64,000 nt of DNA from Candidatus Aquabacterium excrementipullorum. GTDB lineage: Bacteria; Pseudomonadota; Gammaproteobacteria; Burkholderiales; Burkholderiaceae_C. The position numbers and the translations under genes are program-made. This document shows, in pieces, positions 1 to 8,267 of this stretch (its first letter is position 1; each line of letters opens with the position of its first letter). The notes under the pieces are model-generated. The model was not told the origin of the DNA. It made no database searches and worked only from the letters and a program-made list of their open reading frames with translations. The DNA is taken from contig DXIO01000086.1 in assembly GCA_019112875.1 (NCBI GenBank), positions 22,335 to 86,334 of the forward strand, read 5' to 3'.

Positions 1-2022
1 GGTCTCTTCATGCAGCGCCTGGCTGATGCCCCACACCACGCCACCAATGACCTGGCTGCGCGCCGTCTGCGGATTGATGATGCGGCCCGCCGCCACGGCG
101 CTCACCACGCGCGTCACGCGCACGGTGCCAAAGTCTTCATCCACCTTCACCTCGCAGAACACAGCGGAATGGGTCGAGCGCACGTACTTTTTCTGCTTGA
201 GCATGTTGGGCAGCATCAGGTATTTCTCTTCGATGCTGGCCTGCCCCAGGCTGGCCATGATGTCGACCAGTCGCGCGCCCACGGCCGGGTCGGCCCGCCG
301 CCACACCGCGCCGTCCTTGAAGAAGACCTGTGCGAAGCGGTCCTTTGAAAACGGTGAGCCAGGCATCTTGCGAGCCGCCTTGAAAAGCGTCTTCTGCAGC
401 TTCTCGCACACGCCCTCCACGGCCGACCCCACGGTGGTGACGTGGGACGAGCCGCCTTCGATCGGCGCAACGGGCAAGGTGGAGTCGCCCAGGCGGAATG
501 TCACCTTCTCCAGCGGCAGCCCCATGGCCGCAGCGGCGATCTGCGCCATCACGGTGTAGGTGCCGGTGCCGATGTCAGTGGCGGCGCTGCTCACCTCCAG
601 GTGGCCGTCGGCCGACAGCACTGCGCGGGCGCGGGCGAACATCTGCAGGGCATCCCAGATGCCGGTGGCCATGCCCCAACCCACCAGCTCATGGCCTTCA
701 CGCATGGCGCGCGGTTCGGCCGGGCGTCGGGCCCAGCCGAAGCGCTCCGCGCCTTGTTCGTAGCAGGCCCGCAGCGCCTTGGTGGAGTAAGGCAGGTCTT
801 TCGAGGCGTCGTGGTCGGTGTAGTTCTTCAGGCGCAGGGCCAGCGGGTCCATCTTCAACTGGTAGGACAGCTCGTCCATGGCCACCTCCAGCGCGTGCAC
901 GCCGTGGGCCGCGCCCGGCGCGCGCATGTCGATGGGCGTGTACTGGTCCAGGTGCACCAGCTTGTAGCCAAGCCTGACGTTGTTGCAGCGGTAGAGTTGC
1001 CCCGACCAGTTCACCACCACCTCCACATACTCTTCCTTCTGCGAGGTTTCGGCGATGGCCTCGTGGGCGATGGCGGTGAGCGTGCCGTCGGCCTCGGCCC
1101 CCAGGGCCACACGTTGCCAGGTCTCCGGGCGGTGGCCAAAGGTGAACATCTGCTGGCGCGTCAGCATCACGCGAACGGAGCGATTCAGGTGCAGGCTGCC
1201 CATCACCGCGAGCAGCAACTGATACTGCGGTCGCAGGCCCGAGCCGAAGGCGCCGCCCACATAGGGATTGCGCACGGTGACCTTGTCCTTCGGCAGGCCG
1301 AAGGCGTGCGACACCACCCAGCGACAGTTCTGCGAGCCTTGCGTCTTGTCGTAGATGGTGAGGTGTCCGTCCGGCGCGCGGATCACGGTCGATGCGAACA
1401 TCTCCATCGGATTGTGGTGCTCGACGCCGCTGTAGTACTCGGCCTGGTGTTTGACCGGGGCCAGCGCGAAGGCGACATCGGCATCGCCACGCGGCTTGGG
1501 CGGCGGCGAGTACCCCGCCTTCAGGCTGCCGGGCTCGAAGGCCTCGTCCATGTTCGACAGCAGGTGCGTCTCGTGTGGCTCTTGTTCGTAGGACACGCGC
1601 ACCAGCGCGGCTGCGTGTCGTGCCGCTTCGAAGCTGTTCGCCAGCACGAGCGCCACGGGCTGGCCGCTGCAGTACACCTTGTCGTCATGCAGGGGCTTGA
1701 AGGGCGAGCCCTTGGGCGCGGTCATGTCCTTGTACATGAAGCCCAGGGAGCGCATGTGGGGGCGGTGATCGTGTGTGAGCACATCCAGCACGCCAGGCAC
1801 CGACAGCGCCTCCGTGGTGTCGATCTCGGCGATGCGCCCCTTGGCGATCGTGCTGTTCACCACCACACCCCAGGCCAGGTCGGCCACGGGGTGCTCGGCG
1901 GCATAGCGAGCCTCACCGGTGACTTTCAAAGGCCCATCGATGCGGTGCAATGGCATGCCGATGGCCACTTGGCCCGTGCCGGGCGTGGCGATCGGCTGTT
2001 GGGTGTCGACTGTTCGGTTCAT
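1..2022 (-). CDS. Molybdenum-cofactor-binding subunit of a PaoC/YagR-type aldehyde/xanthine dehydrogenase (3' end outside window)
   Basis: Catalytic large subunit of a heterotrimeric molybdenum hydroxylase that oxidises aldehydes or N-heterocycles with water-derived oxygen. Reading the minus strand from ATG 2022 gives an N-terminus with the family signature IDGPLKVTGEARYAAEH near residue 28, then the long Moco-binding domain. The last codons in the window read GRIINPQTARSQVIGGV, typical of the region about 60 residues before the C-terminus, so most of the gene is present (674 codons). The ATG overlaps the TGA of the FAD subunit by ATGA, indicating translational coupling. The small-subunit-to-large-subunit order and separate chains match PaoABC rather than fused xanthine dehydrogenase. 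Substrate cannot be read from the sequence. Confidence 0.9.
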   Translation of the reverse strand, partial: MNRTVDTQQPIATPGTGQVAIGMPLHRIDGPLKVTGEARYAAEHPVADLAWGVVVNSTIAKGRIAEIDTTEALSVPGVLDVLTHDHRPHMRSLGFMYKDMTAPKGSPFKPLHDDKVYCSGQPVALVLANSFEAARHAAALVRVSYEQEPHETHLLSNMDEAFEPGSLKAGYSPPPKPRGDADVAFALAPVKHQAEYYSGVEHHNPMEMFASTVIRAPDGHLTIYDKTQGSQNCRWVVSHAFGLPKDKVTVRNPYVGGAFGSGLRPQYQLLLAVMGSLHLNRSVRVMLTRQQMFTFGHRPETWQRVALGAEADGTLTAIAHEAIAETSQKEEYVEVVVNWSGQLYRCNNVRLGYKLVHLDQYTPIDMRAPGAAHGVHALEVAMDELSYQLKMDPLALRLKNYTDHDASKDLPYSTKALRACYEQGAERFGWARRPAEPRAMREGHELVGWGMATGIWDALQMFARARAVLSADGHLEVSSAATDIGTGTYTVMAQIAAAAMGLPLEKVTFRLGDSTLPVAPIEGGSSHVTTVGSAVEGVCEKLQKTLFKAARKMPGSPFSKDRFAQVFFKDGAVWRRADPAVGARLVDIMASLGQASIEEKYLMLPNMLKQKKYVRSTHSAVFCEVKVDEDFGTVRVTRVVSAVAAGRIINPQTARSQVIGGVVWGISQALHEET

Positions 2023-3107
2023 GCAGGCTGCTCCCCGCGGCAACGCGCGCCGTCTTCACCGGTGTTGCTCGGGATGCCTGCGGCGGCCATCTCGAGGGCC
2101 CGCACGATGGCACGGTGCGCCATCGGAATTTTCCAGCTGTTGCCGTGCGAACTCTCCGGCACGCCCGGACCGCCGGCCGCGCGGGCATCGGCCATCACGG
2201 CATCGGCCAGCACCTTGAACGAGGCCTTGTCGGCCGGCTGACCGACGAGCAGCGACTCCGCCGGCACGTTGCGCCAGGGTTTGTGGGCCACGCCGCCCAG
2301 GGCCACCCGCACCGCGCGGACACGGCCGTCTTCGCCGATGTCCAGCGCCGCGGCCACCGACACCAGCGCGAAGGCGTACGAGGCGCGCTCGCGCAGTTTC
2401 AGGTAGGTGCTGTGCGCCTCGAAGCCGCGTGGAGCCGGTGGCAGCTGGATGTGCGTGATCAGTTCGTCCGGCGCCAGCGTGGTGTCCAACTCGGGTTGCG
2501 TCCCCGGCAGGCGATGGAATTCGGCGAAGGCAATGGTGCGCGGACCGCGCACGGATCGCACATGCACCATGGCGTCCAGCGCCGCCAGGGCCACGCACAT
2601 GTCGGACGGATGGGTGGCGATGCAGTGCGCGCTGGCCCCGAAGATCGCGTGCTGCCGGGCCAGGCCTTGCGTGGCGGGGCAACCGCTGCCCGGCGTGTGC
2701 TTGTTGCAAGGAACGTTCGCGTCGTAGAAGTAGTAGCAGCGCGTGCGCTGCAGCAGGTTGCCGCCATTGGTGGCCATGTTGCGCAACTGCGGTGATGCGC
2801 CTGCCATGATGGCCGCGCGCAGCAGCGGATAGTGCGTGCGCACCAGAGGGTGGTCGGCGGTGTCGGCATTGCGCGCCAGTGCCCCCAGGCGCAGGCCGCC
2901 ATCGTCGGTCGGTACGATGTCTGCCAGGGGCAGGCCATTGATGTCGATGAGCGTGGCGGGATGGGCCAGGCGCTCCTTCATCAAATCGATGAGGTTGGTG
3001 CCACCGGCCACGAACCTGGCCTGGCAATGCGCCGCATCGCGGTGGCTTGCCATGGCGGCCAGGGCCGAGTCGATGTCCGTGCAGGTGGTGTATTGAAAAG
3101 GGTTCAT
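2019..3107 (-). CDS. FAD-binding (PaoB/YagS-like) subunit of molybdenum hydroxylase
   Basis: Electron-transfer subunit carrying FAD, 362 residues. The FAD pyrophosphate loop AGGTN lies at residues 34-38, and NGGNL (114-118) is the second family motif. Three cysteines at 124, 134 and 143 in the pattern RTRC...PCNK...GSGC match the extra iron-sulfur cluster loop of PaoB, which xanthine dehydrogenase FAD domains lack; this points to the aldehyde-oxidoreductase branch. The start at 3107 was chosen because its ATG overlaps the TGA of the 2Fe-2S subunit by ATGA; a longer reading frame exists upstream but runs inside that gene. The stop also overlaps the next start, so the three subunits are tightly coupled. 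Confidence 0.92.
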   Translation of the reverse strand: MNPFQYTTCTDIDSALAAMASHRDAAHCQARFVAGGTNLIDLMKERLAHPATLIDINGLPLADIVPTDDGGLRLGALARNADTADHPLVRTHYPLLRAAIMAGASPQLRNMATNGGNLLQRTRCYYFYDANVPCNKHTPGSGCPATQGLARQHAIFGASAHCIATHPSDMCVALAALDAMVHVRSVRGPRTIAFAEFHRLPGTQPELDTTLAPDELITHIQLPPAPRGFEAHSTYLKLRERASYAFALVSVAAALDIGEDGRVRAVRVALGGVAHKPWRNVPAESLLVGQPADKASFKVLADAVMADARAAGGPGVPESSHGNSWKIPMAHRAIVRALEMAAAGIPSNTGEDGARCRGEQPA

Positions 3108-3655
3108 GCCGCACCGGCCTTCTGGCGGTGCACCAGCACTTGCGACACGGCCTGCACGATCTGCGGGTAGGCGCCGCAGCGGCACAGGTTGCCGCTCATG
3201 CGCTCACGCAGTTCTTCGATGTTGGCAGGCGGTCGCTCGTTGAGCAGGCCCGCCGCCGAACACAGCTGCCCCGGGGTGCAGTAGCCGCACTGGAAGGCAT
3301 CATGGTCGATGAAGGCCTGCTGCAAAGGGTGCAGACGACCGTCGCTTTCGCCCTCTCGGGATGCCAGGCCTTCCACCGTCGTGATCTCCGCGCCGTTGTG
3401 CATCACGGCCAGCGTAAGGCATGAATTGATCCGCCGCCCATTCACGAGCACGGTACAGGCGCCGCATTGGCCGTGGTCACAGCCCTTCTTGGTGCCGGTC
3501 AGATCCAGCCTGTCACGCAGCAAGTCCAGCAGAGTCGTCCATGTTTCGACGTCGACCTGATGAGCTCGACCGTTGATGCGCAATTGAACGGGGCGGGTAG
3601 GACATCGCGCCGCCGACGGGCAGGCAGACGAGTCGGTGTGGTTGGGCATGGGCAC
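3104..3655 (-). CDS. 2Fe-2S (PaoA/YagT-like) subunit of molybdenum hydroxylase
   Basis: Small iron-sulfur subunit of 183 residues that passes electrons from the molybdenum site to FAD. The plant-ferredoxin-like cluster is ligated by C59, C64, C67 and C79 (GCDHGQCGAC...NSC). The second, [2Fe-2S]-binding domain has C123, C126, C158 and C160 (QCGYCTPGQ and GNLCRCG). All eight ligands are intact. No twin-arginine signal is visible at the N-terminus, unlike E. coli PaoA, so a cytoplasmic location is likely. ATG 3655 and ATG 3649 are both possible starts. First gene of the three-gene operon; a small membrane protein lies 58 bases upstream on the same strand. Confidence 0.93.
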   Translation of the reverse strand: MPMPNHTDSSACPSAARCPTRPVQLRINGRAHQVDVETWTTLLDLLRDRLDLTGTKKGCDHGQCGACTVLVNGRRINSCLTLAVMHNGAEITTVEGLASREGESDGRLHPLQQAFIDHDAFQCGYCTPGQLCSAAGLLNERPPANIEELRERMSGNLCRCGAYPQIVQAVSQVLVHRQKAGAA

Positions 3656-3713
3656 TCTTTGGGGCTGCAGGCCCTTGGCAAATGCTGTGCCGCCAAGCCA
3701 TGGCAGCCGGCAT

Positions 3714-3944
3714 TCAGCGCCTGCGAAGCGCCGACGTGACGGGATGCCGCCGCCTCACCGACGTGGCGGCCCACACCAGGGCCGTCACCGACAGCAGGAT
3801 CCCGCAGACCAGGCCGCCGGTGGCGAGCAATCCGGAGGGCGTCACCCGCGCCTTCAAGTGCGCAGAGGCACCAGCAGCGCCAAGCGCCAAGTCGGCCGTC
3901 TGCGCTTTGTCGTGGAACTGTGGGATGACGGAGGGCAAGGCCAT
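3714..3944 (-). CDS. Small single-span membrane protein, unknown function
   Basis: A 76-residue reading frame starting at ATG 3944 with AGGTAG five bases upstream as a plausible ribosome binding site. It has a soluble N-terminal part (MALPSVIPQFHDKAQ...) and one hydrophobic segment around residues 45-65 (GLLATGGLVCGILLSVTALVWAA), followed by a basic tail, suggesting an N-out or N-in single-pass inner-membrane protein. It lies between the lipase and the molybdenum hydroxylase operon, on the same strand as both. I do not recognise a family. The overlapping opposite-strand frames look less protein-like, but a spurious call cannot be excluded. Confidence 0.42.
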   Translation of the reverse strand: MALPSVIPQFHDKAQTADLALGAAGASAHLKARVTPSGLLATGGLVCGILLSVTALVWAATSVRRRHPVTSALRRR

Positions 3945-4006
3945 GGCAGCTACCTGAAGTGATGGAGACACGTCGATGGCAATGTGCGTTCCTGGCGGCC
4001 GGGATG

Positions 4007-4032
4007 AAAAAAGCCGGTGCTGTAGCACCGGC
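4007..4032 (-). terminator. Rho-independent terminator of the lipase gene
   Basis: Perfect 8-bp stem GCCGGTGC / GCACCGGC (4013-4020 and 4025-4032) with a 4-base loop. It is followed on the minus strand by six T residues (4007-4012 are A on the plus strand). It lies 35 bases past the lipase stop codon, the right distance and strand for a terminator. Confidence 0.85.
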
Positions 4033-4066
4033 CTGATGTGGGGTTGACGTCAACCGAGGCGTCGAA

Positions 4067-4972
4067 TCACAACCCCTTGCCCTTGAGGCGGTTGGCAATG
4101 TTGACGTAGTAGGCCTTGGGATCAGGCGCGCCCTTGCCGATCGTGCCCAGCACCTGGTTGATTTCATCCAGGTGGTTCCAGGGCAGGGCCAAGTCGATGG
4201 GCTTGCCCCAGGTGGCTTCGGCCGGCGAGACCAGGCCGTCGTTGGCTTCGGTGCCGTAGTACTTGCCGGTATAGGCCAGCAGCAGGTCGGAGATGTCCCA
4301 GCCGTTGGTCTTGACCACATTGCCGGCGTACGAATGGAAGTACTGGCCGTTCTCGAACTCGGCGGTGCGGCCGGCGGGGAACTCGTTGTTGAAGCGCTCG
4401 GAATCCTCGTGCGTCAAGGCCTTCAGAGCGATCTTCAGGTCCGCGTTCTTGTAGGTGCCGTTGCCGGTCAGCCAGCCGATCAGTTGCAGGCCGCCCGTGG
4501 CCAGTTTGTCGAAGCCGCCGTCCGGCGTGGTGTTGGCCAGGATCTCGTCGGCCACCTTGGAGCCGTGGTGGGTGCCCGAGATCGAGGACACGCTGACGAT
4601 GTCGTTGCGCGTGCCGGCGGCATAACGCACGGTCGGGCCGCCATGGCTGTGGCCGATCAGGTTGAACTTCTTGACGCCGTCCTTCGCCTTCCACGAATCG
4701 AGCTGGCGGTTCAGCTCTTCACCGCGCCACTCGGTCGTCTGCGACGGGTTGACCGAGGCGATGTAGACGGTGGCGCCTTCGTTGCGCAGCGCACCCGGAA
4801 TTTGGTAGAAGTAGTTGACCACGCCCAGGATGTTGTCGAAGCCGATGAAGCCATGCACCAGCACGATGGGGTATTGCGTCTTGGCGGCGGTGCCGGCGGC
4901 CTGGGCCGGGGCGGCGGCCACGGCCATGGCGGCGATGGCGGCGGCAGCGATGTGTTGAAGCTTCGTGCGCAT
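4067..4972 (-). CDS. Secreted triacylglycerol lipase, bacterial lipase family I
   Basis: Extracellular esterase/lipase of 301 residues. A signal peptide covers residues 1-26 (cleavage after AQA). The oxyanion region VHGFIGFDNILG follows, then the nucleophile elbow GHSHGG with S109. The acid is D245 (ANDGLVSP) and the histidine H267 (WNHLDEINQ), all in family I order. Unlike the second lipase in this window (32106-33020), it lacks the cysteine pair that forms the disulfide in Pseudomonas family I.1 enzymes. GGAG lies seven bases before ATG 4972. It is followed by a strong terminator. No lipase foldase gene is adjacent; several family I.1/I.2 enzymes need one. Confidence 0.93.
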   Translation of the reverse strand: MRTKLQHIAAAAIAAMAVAAAPAQAAGTAAKTQYPIVLVHGFIGFDNILGVVNYFYQIPGALRNEGATVYIASVNPSQTTEWRGEELNRQLDSWKAKDGVKKFNLIGHSHGGPTVRYAAGTRNDIVSVSSISGTHHGSKVADEILANTTPDGGFDKLATGGLQLIGWLTGNGTYKNADLKIALKALTHEDSERFNNEFPAGRTAEFENGQYFHSYAGNVVKTNGWDISDLLLAYTGKYYGTEANDGLVSPAEATWGKPIDLALPWNHLDEINQVLGTIGKGAPDPKAYYVNIANRLKGKGL

Positions 4973-5159
4973 GTCTGACTCCGTTTCCTTGGTTGATTTG
5001 ACTTGTCGTGATCAATTATTCGAAGTTCGTTCAGGGCTCCCACGAGGAACAACCCTTGAGAGACCCTGTTTGCGGGCCCCCTGTCTGCGTGGGTTGATGG
5101 CATGCCTTGTGAAAGAATGAGTCTGCTTGGACGGCAGTCCTCTCCACCCAACCGACCTC

Positions 5160-5510
5160 ATGACCAAGAAACTTCACCTGCCCGCTGACGAGATCAAACC
5201 CCTGGCGACGGGCCTGGGCACCTGCATCGTCACCGACAAGATCACCGTGCAGGGGCTGCCTGTCCGCTTCATGTACCGCGAGGGGCCGATTGGCGGCACC
5301 GACAGCGGCTGGCGCTTCCTGGCTGGCACCGAAAGCGATGCGTACATGGAGAACGCCAACAACCAGGGCGCCTTCGACGTCAACATCGTGGCCAACATCG
5401 ATCCGTCCATCATTCCCTTCCTGAATGCGCCCGTCGGCGCGGCCTTCGAGAAGTTCGAAGAGGGCGGCGACTTCCAGGAAGCGGGCGATTGGGAGCCGGA
5501 CGAAGACTGA
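5160..5510 (+). CDS. DUF2185 (Imm33-like) small cytoplasmic protein
   Basis: A 116-residue acidic protein with the DUF2185 look: CIVTDKIT near the start, then GWRFLAGTESDAYMEN and an acidic C-terminus ending DWEPDED. Family members are found both as housekeeping proteins and as predicted immunity proteins; no toxin gene is next to it, so a housekeeping or unknown role is more likely here. ATG 5160 was chosen; a TTG 33 bases upstream is in frame but neither has a clear ribosome binding site. It is divergent from the lipase and followed by the GMC oxidoreductase on the same strand. Confidence 0.75.
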   Translation: MTKKLHLPADEIKPLATGLGTCIVTDKITVQGLPVRFMYREGPIGGTDSGWRFLAGTESDAYMENANNQGAFDVNIVANIDPSIIPFLNAPVGAAFEKFEEGGDFQEAGDWEPDED

Positions 5511-5671
5511 CGGTGGCAACCCGGACGGAATGGGCCGCGGGCTTCCCCGTGCTTTCCCCAGGATTTGCCGCTCCAGCCAATACATGGCCGCTTCGGCCAT
5601 AGGACCGGCGGCTGTCGATCCATAACCTTGTGCCATCAGGCCCCACATGGCCTCAAGCCAAGGAACAACAG

Positions 5672-7309
5672 ATGGACAGCTTCAACAGGCGGAAATTTCT
5701 CAGCGGCGCCGCCGCGGCAGTGGCTGGCGCCTCGGTGGGCCCCGCGGCCCGCGCAGCCAGCCTCGGCACCCCCACGACCCGGTCGACGGAGCGCGTGGTG
5801 GTGATCGGCTCCGGCTTCGGCGGCGGCGTGGCCGCGCTGCGTCTGGCCCAGGCGGGCATCCCCGTGCTGGTGCTGGAGCGTGGCCGCTGGTGGCAGACCG
5901 GCCCGAATGCCGAGACCTTTCCCCACGCCACCGTGCTGGACAAGCGCGACCTGTTCTACAGCATCTGGCCCGAGGTGAACGGCAAGCGCATCGGCCTGAG
6001 CCCCTACGTGGGTCTGCTGGAGCCCATCTTCGGTTCGGGCATCACGGCCATCGCGCCGGCGGGCGTGGGCGGTGGTTCGCTGGTCTACCAGGGCATGACG
6101 CTGCAGCCTTCTGAAAGTTTGTTCAAGGCCTGCTTCCCCGCTGGCATCGACTACGCCGAGATGAACGCCACGTACTACCCCCGCGTGGCCGAGATGCTGC
6201 AGGTGCAGACCGCCCCGGATGCACTGATCAACAGCGCCACCTACAAGGCCGCCCGCTTGTTCGCGGCGAAGGTGCAGGCTGCGGGCTACGATCTGTCGAA
6301 GATCCCGATGCCCATCGACTGGAACTATGCGCTGGCCGAAGTGGCCGGGCAGATGAACCCGTCGTACATCAACGGTGACTGCGCGCTGGGTGTCAACAAC
6401 GGCGGCAAGCACTCCGTGGATGTCACCTACATCGCGCAGGCCGTGGCGACGGGCAACGTGAACGTGCAGGCGCAGCACAACGTGACCAGCATCGCCCGCA
6501 ATGCCAATGGCACCTGGGTGGTGTACGCCGACCGCACCGACGAGACGGGCACGGTGCTGGAGCACAAGGTCATCACGACGAAGTCGCTGATCGTGTCGGC
6601 CGGTTGCATCAACACCACCAAGCTGCTGGTGCGCGCCGGCGCCCGCAAGGACATCACCGGCTTGCCGGCCACGCTTGGCCAGGGCTATGGCACCAATGGC
6701 GACCAGATCTACATCTGGGGCGACAAGACGCAGAACGTCGGCGTGCCGCAAGGTGGCCCCGTGATCTACGGCAGCAAGGACTGGGGCACGCCCGCGACGG
6801 CCAACACCGTGATCCAGGCCTCGATCCCGCCCTGGATCAAGAACTCCAGCTCCACGGCGATGTCGGCACTGATCCCGGGCCTGAAGTCGACCAGCTCGGA
6901 CGACACCGCGCACACCACAATGCTGGTGGGCTTCGGCATCAGCAGCGGCCGCGGCAAGTTCACCTACAACGCGCTCACCGACAAGGTCGAGCTGAAGTGG
7001 ACCAAGGGCGGCGATGCGGCCATTGCCGCGAAGATCAAGGAGCGCCTCAAGGCCATCGCCGGCCCATCGGCCACGCTGATCAACACCAACGATGTCGTCA
7101 ACTCGACCTGGCATTCGCTGGGCGGGGCCTGCATCGACTCCGTGTGCGACCTGGAAGGTCGCGTCAAAGGCCAGCGTGGGCTTTATGTGCTCGATGGGGC
7201 CCTGATGCCAGGCACCACCGCCGCGTGCAACCCGTCGATGACGATCGCGGCCGTGGTCGAGCGCGCGCTGGACCGCATCGTGCAGGACGACATCGGCACG
7301 ATCATCTGA
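5672..7309 (+). CDS. Tat-exported GMC oxidoreductase, cholesterol-oxidase-like
   Basis: Flavoenzyme of 545 residues resembling class I cholesterol oxidases, which oxidise 3-beta-hydroxysterols to 4-en-3-ones with O2. The N-terminus carries a twin-arginine signal NRRKFLSG and a cleavage site near ARA-AS. The FAD-binding motif VVVIGSGFGGGVAALR follows, then the GMC signature GVGGGSLVYQGMTLQP. Near the C-terminus WHSLGG supplies the catalytic His and CNPSMTI the Asn, both present in Streptomyces cholesterol oxidase. Length matches that family. ATG 5672 has AAGGA eight bases upstream and puts the twin arginines at the right distance. Substrate specificity (sterol versus another alcohol) is inferred from resemblance only. 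Confidence 0.9.
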   Translation: MDSFNRRKFLSGAAAAVAGASVGPAARAASLGTPTTRSTERVVVIGSGFGGGVAALRLAQAGIPVLVLERGRWWQTGPNAETFPHATVLDKRDLFYSIWPEVNGKRIGLSPYVGLLEPIFGSGITAIAPAGVGGGSLVYQGMTLQPSESLFKACFPAGIDYAEMNATYYPRVAEMLQVQTAPDALINSATYKAARLFAAKVQAAGYDLSKIPMPIDWNYALAEVAGQMNPSYINGDCALGVNNGGKHSVDVTYIAQAVATGNVNVQAQHNVTSIARNANGTWVVYADRTDETGTVLEHKVITTKSLIVSAGCINTTKLLVRAGARKDITGLPATLGQGYGTNGDQIYIWGDKTQNVGVPQGGPVIYGSKDWGTPATANTVIQASIPPWIKNSSSTAMSALIPGLKSTSSDDTAHTTMLVGFGISSGRGKFTYNALTDKVELKWTKGGDAAIAAKIKERLKAIAGPSATLINTNDVVNSTWHSLGGACIDSVCDLEGRVKGQRGLYVLDGALMPGTTAACNPSMTIAAVVERALDRIVQDDIGTII

Positions 7310-7406
7310 TCCGCCGCGTATCCCTAGAACGATGGCGCACAACCCCTGTTCCTGCGGGTGATTGACCGATAACATCCCGGCATGACCTGATCACAAGGGG
7401 GATGCC

Positions 7407-8147
7407 ATGGGTGTTGGAACATCGGCCGCGCGCATGGGGTGGCTGCTGGGGGCTGTGGCATCACTGACGGCTTCGCCGGTGGCCGCACAGGAGGCATCGT
7501 TCACGCCGTTCACCTTGGTGGAGGTGACCACCGACGAGGTCCTGGAGCGCATCGGCAATGACGATGCGGTGGTGCTGACCTACGAGCGCGCTGTGCATTC
7601 GAACTTCGCGCAAGTGGGATCGTCGCCATCGCTCTACGCCAAAGGGCGCGCAGGCTTCGGCGAGACCGGCGCCTACGCCATTGCCTCCGGGCAGCGCCCG
7701 AACGTAGGCGCCTATGCGGAAACCAGTTGGAGCGATGCCTTCACCATCCTGGGCGGTGAAGGCGAGGGCGTGCTGACGGTCAATGTGCGCGTGGACGGCC
7801 ACTTCGTGGGCACGGGACAGCCAGGTGGGCCTGGTCCCAATGCCCTCTACGCGCTGTTCCGGAGCGACTCGCCCGTCACCGTCAGCGGCATGCTGGGCTA
7901 CCTGGATGAAGGCGATGCCCCGCCGGACGGCAGCAGCGCCGTGATCGGGCTGCACGAAGCGTTCTCGGGCACCCAGGTGTACACGGCCGACATCCATTTC
8001 ACTTACGGCAAGACTTTCTACCTGGCCAGCTACCTGGGGGCCGAAGTGCTGGGTGATGGTGTGGCCGATTTCTATGGTTCTGCGCATTTCGGTGCCACGG
8101 CGCCGGGCGGTGCGTCCATCCAGGGCCTGTCGGGGACCACCTATTAG
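7407..8147 (+). CDS. Exported protein of PEP-CTERM type, truncated by an amber codon before its sorting signal
   Basis: A 246-residue protein with signal peptide (cleavage near VAAQ-EA, residues 27-28) and a beta-rich, glycine-rich body without a recognised enzyme motif. The frame stops at TAG 8145-8147. The same frame continues for 39 more codons with VPEPSMLALVVAGFGVMALW and a run of arginines, a textbook PEP-CTERM sorting tail. A single base change (for example CAG to TAG) would explain this. As it stands the product would be secreted but not anchored or processed by exosortase. AAGGGGG precedes ATG 7407. The function of the body is unknown. Confidence 0.75.
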   Translation: MGVGTSAARMGWLLGAVASLTASPVAAQEASFTPFTLVEVTTDEVLERIGNDDAVVLTYERAVHSNFAQVGSSPSLYAKGRAGFGETGAYAIASGQRPNVGAYAETSWSDAFTILGGEGEGVLTVNVRVDGHFVGTGQPGGPGPNALYALFRSDSPVTVSGMLGYLDEGDAPPDGSSAVIGLHEAFSGTQVYTADIHFTYGKTFYLASYLGAEVLGDGVADFYGSAHFGATAPGGASIQGLSGTTY

Positions 8148-8267
8148 CTGAGCGCCGCCGTGCCGGAGCCGTCCATGCTGGCGCTCGTGGTGGCCGGGTT
8201 CGGGGTGATGGCACTGTGGCGGCGTCGATCATCGAGGCCGGGCGACGGGGCGGCCCAGGCTTCATGA
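8148..8267 (+). other. In-frame PEP-CTERM sorting tail behind the amber stop
   Basis: Continuing the frame of the preceding gene past TAG gives 39 sense codons then TGA 8265-8267. They encode a VPEP motif (from 8160), a hydrophobic span of about 17 residues and an arginine-rich end, the three parts of a PEP-CTERM signal recognised by exosortase. The tail has no frameshift. The TGA overlaps the convergent SDR stop codon by three bases. Confidence 0.8.

Noticed and set aside
442..2241. Long open frame on the plus strand opposite the molybdenum hydroxylase
   Set aside because: Its product is rich in His, Arg and Ala from GC-rich antisense codons, while the minus strand encodes a recognisable protein with conserved motifs.
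4042..4055. GGTTGACGTCAACC palindrome near the lipase 3' end
   Set aside because: It resembles the TTGACG operators in part but lacks the central spacer and lies after the stop codon beside a terminator, so a regulatory role is unlikely.
5636..7375. 579-codon minus-strand frame opposite the cholesterol-oxidase-like gene
   Set aside because: Antisense shadow in high-GC DNA; composition is His/Arg/Gly-rich and no motif is seen.
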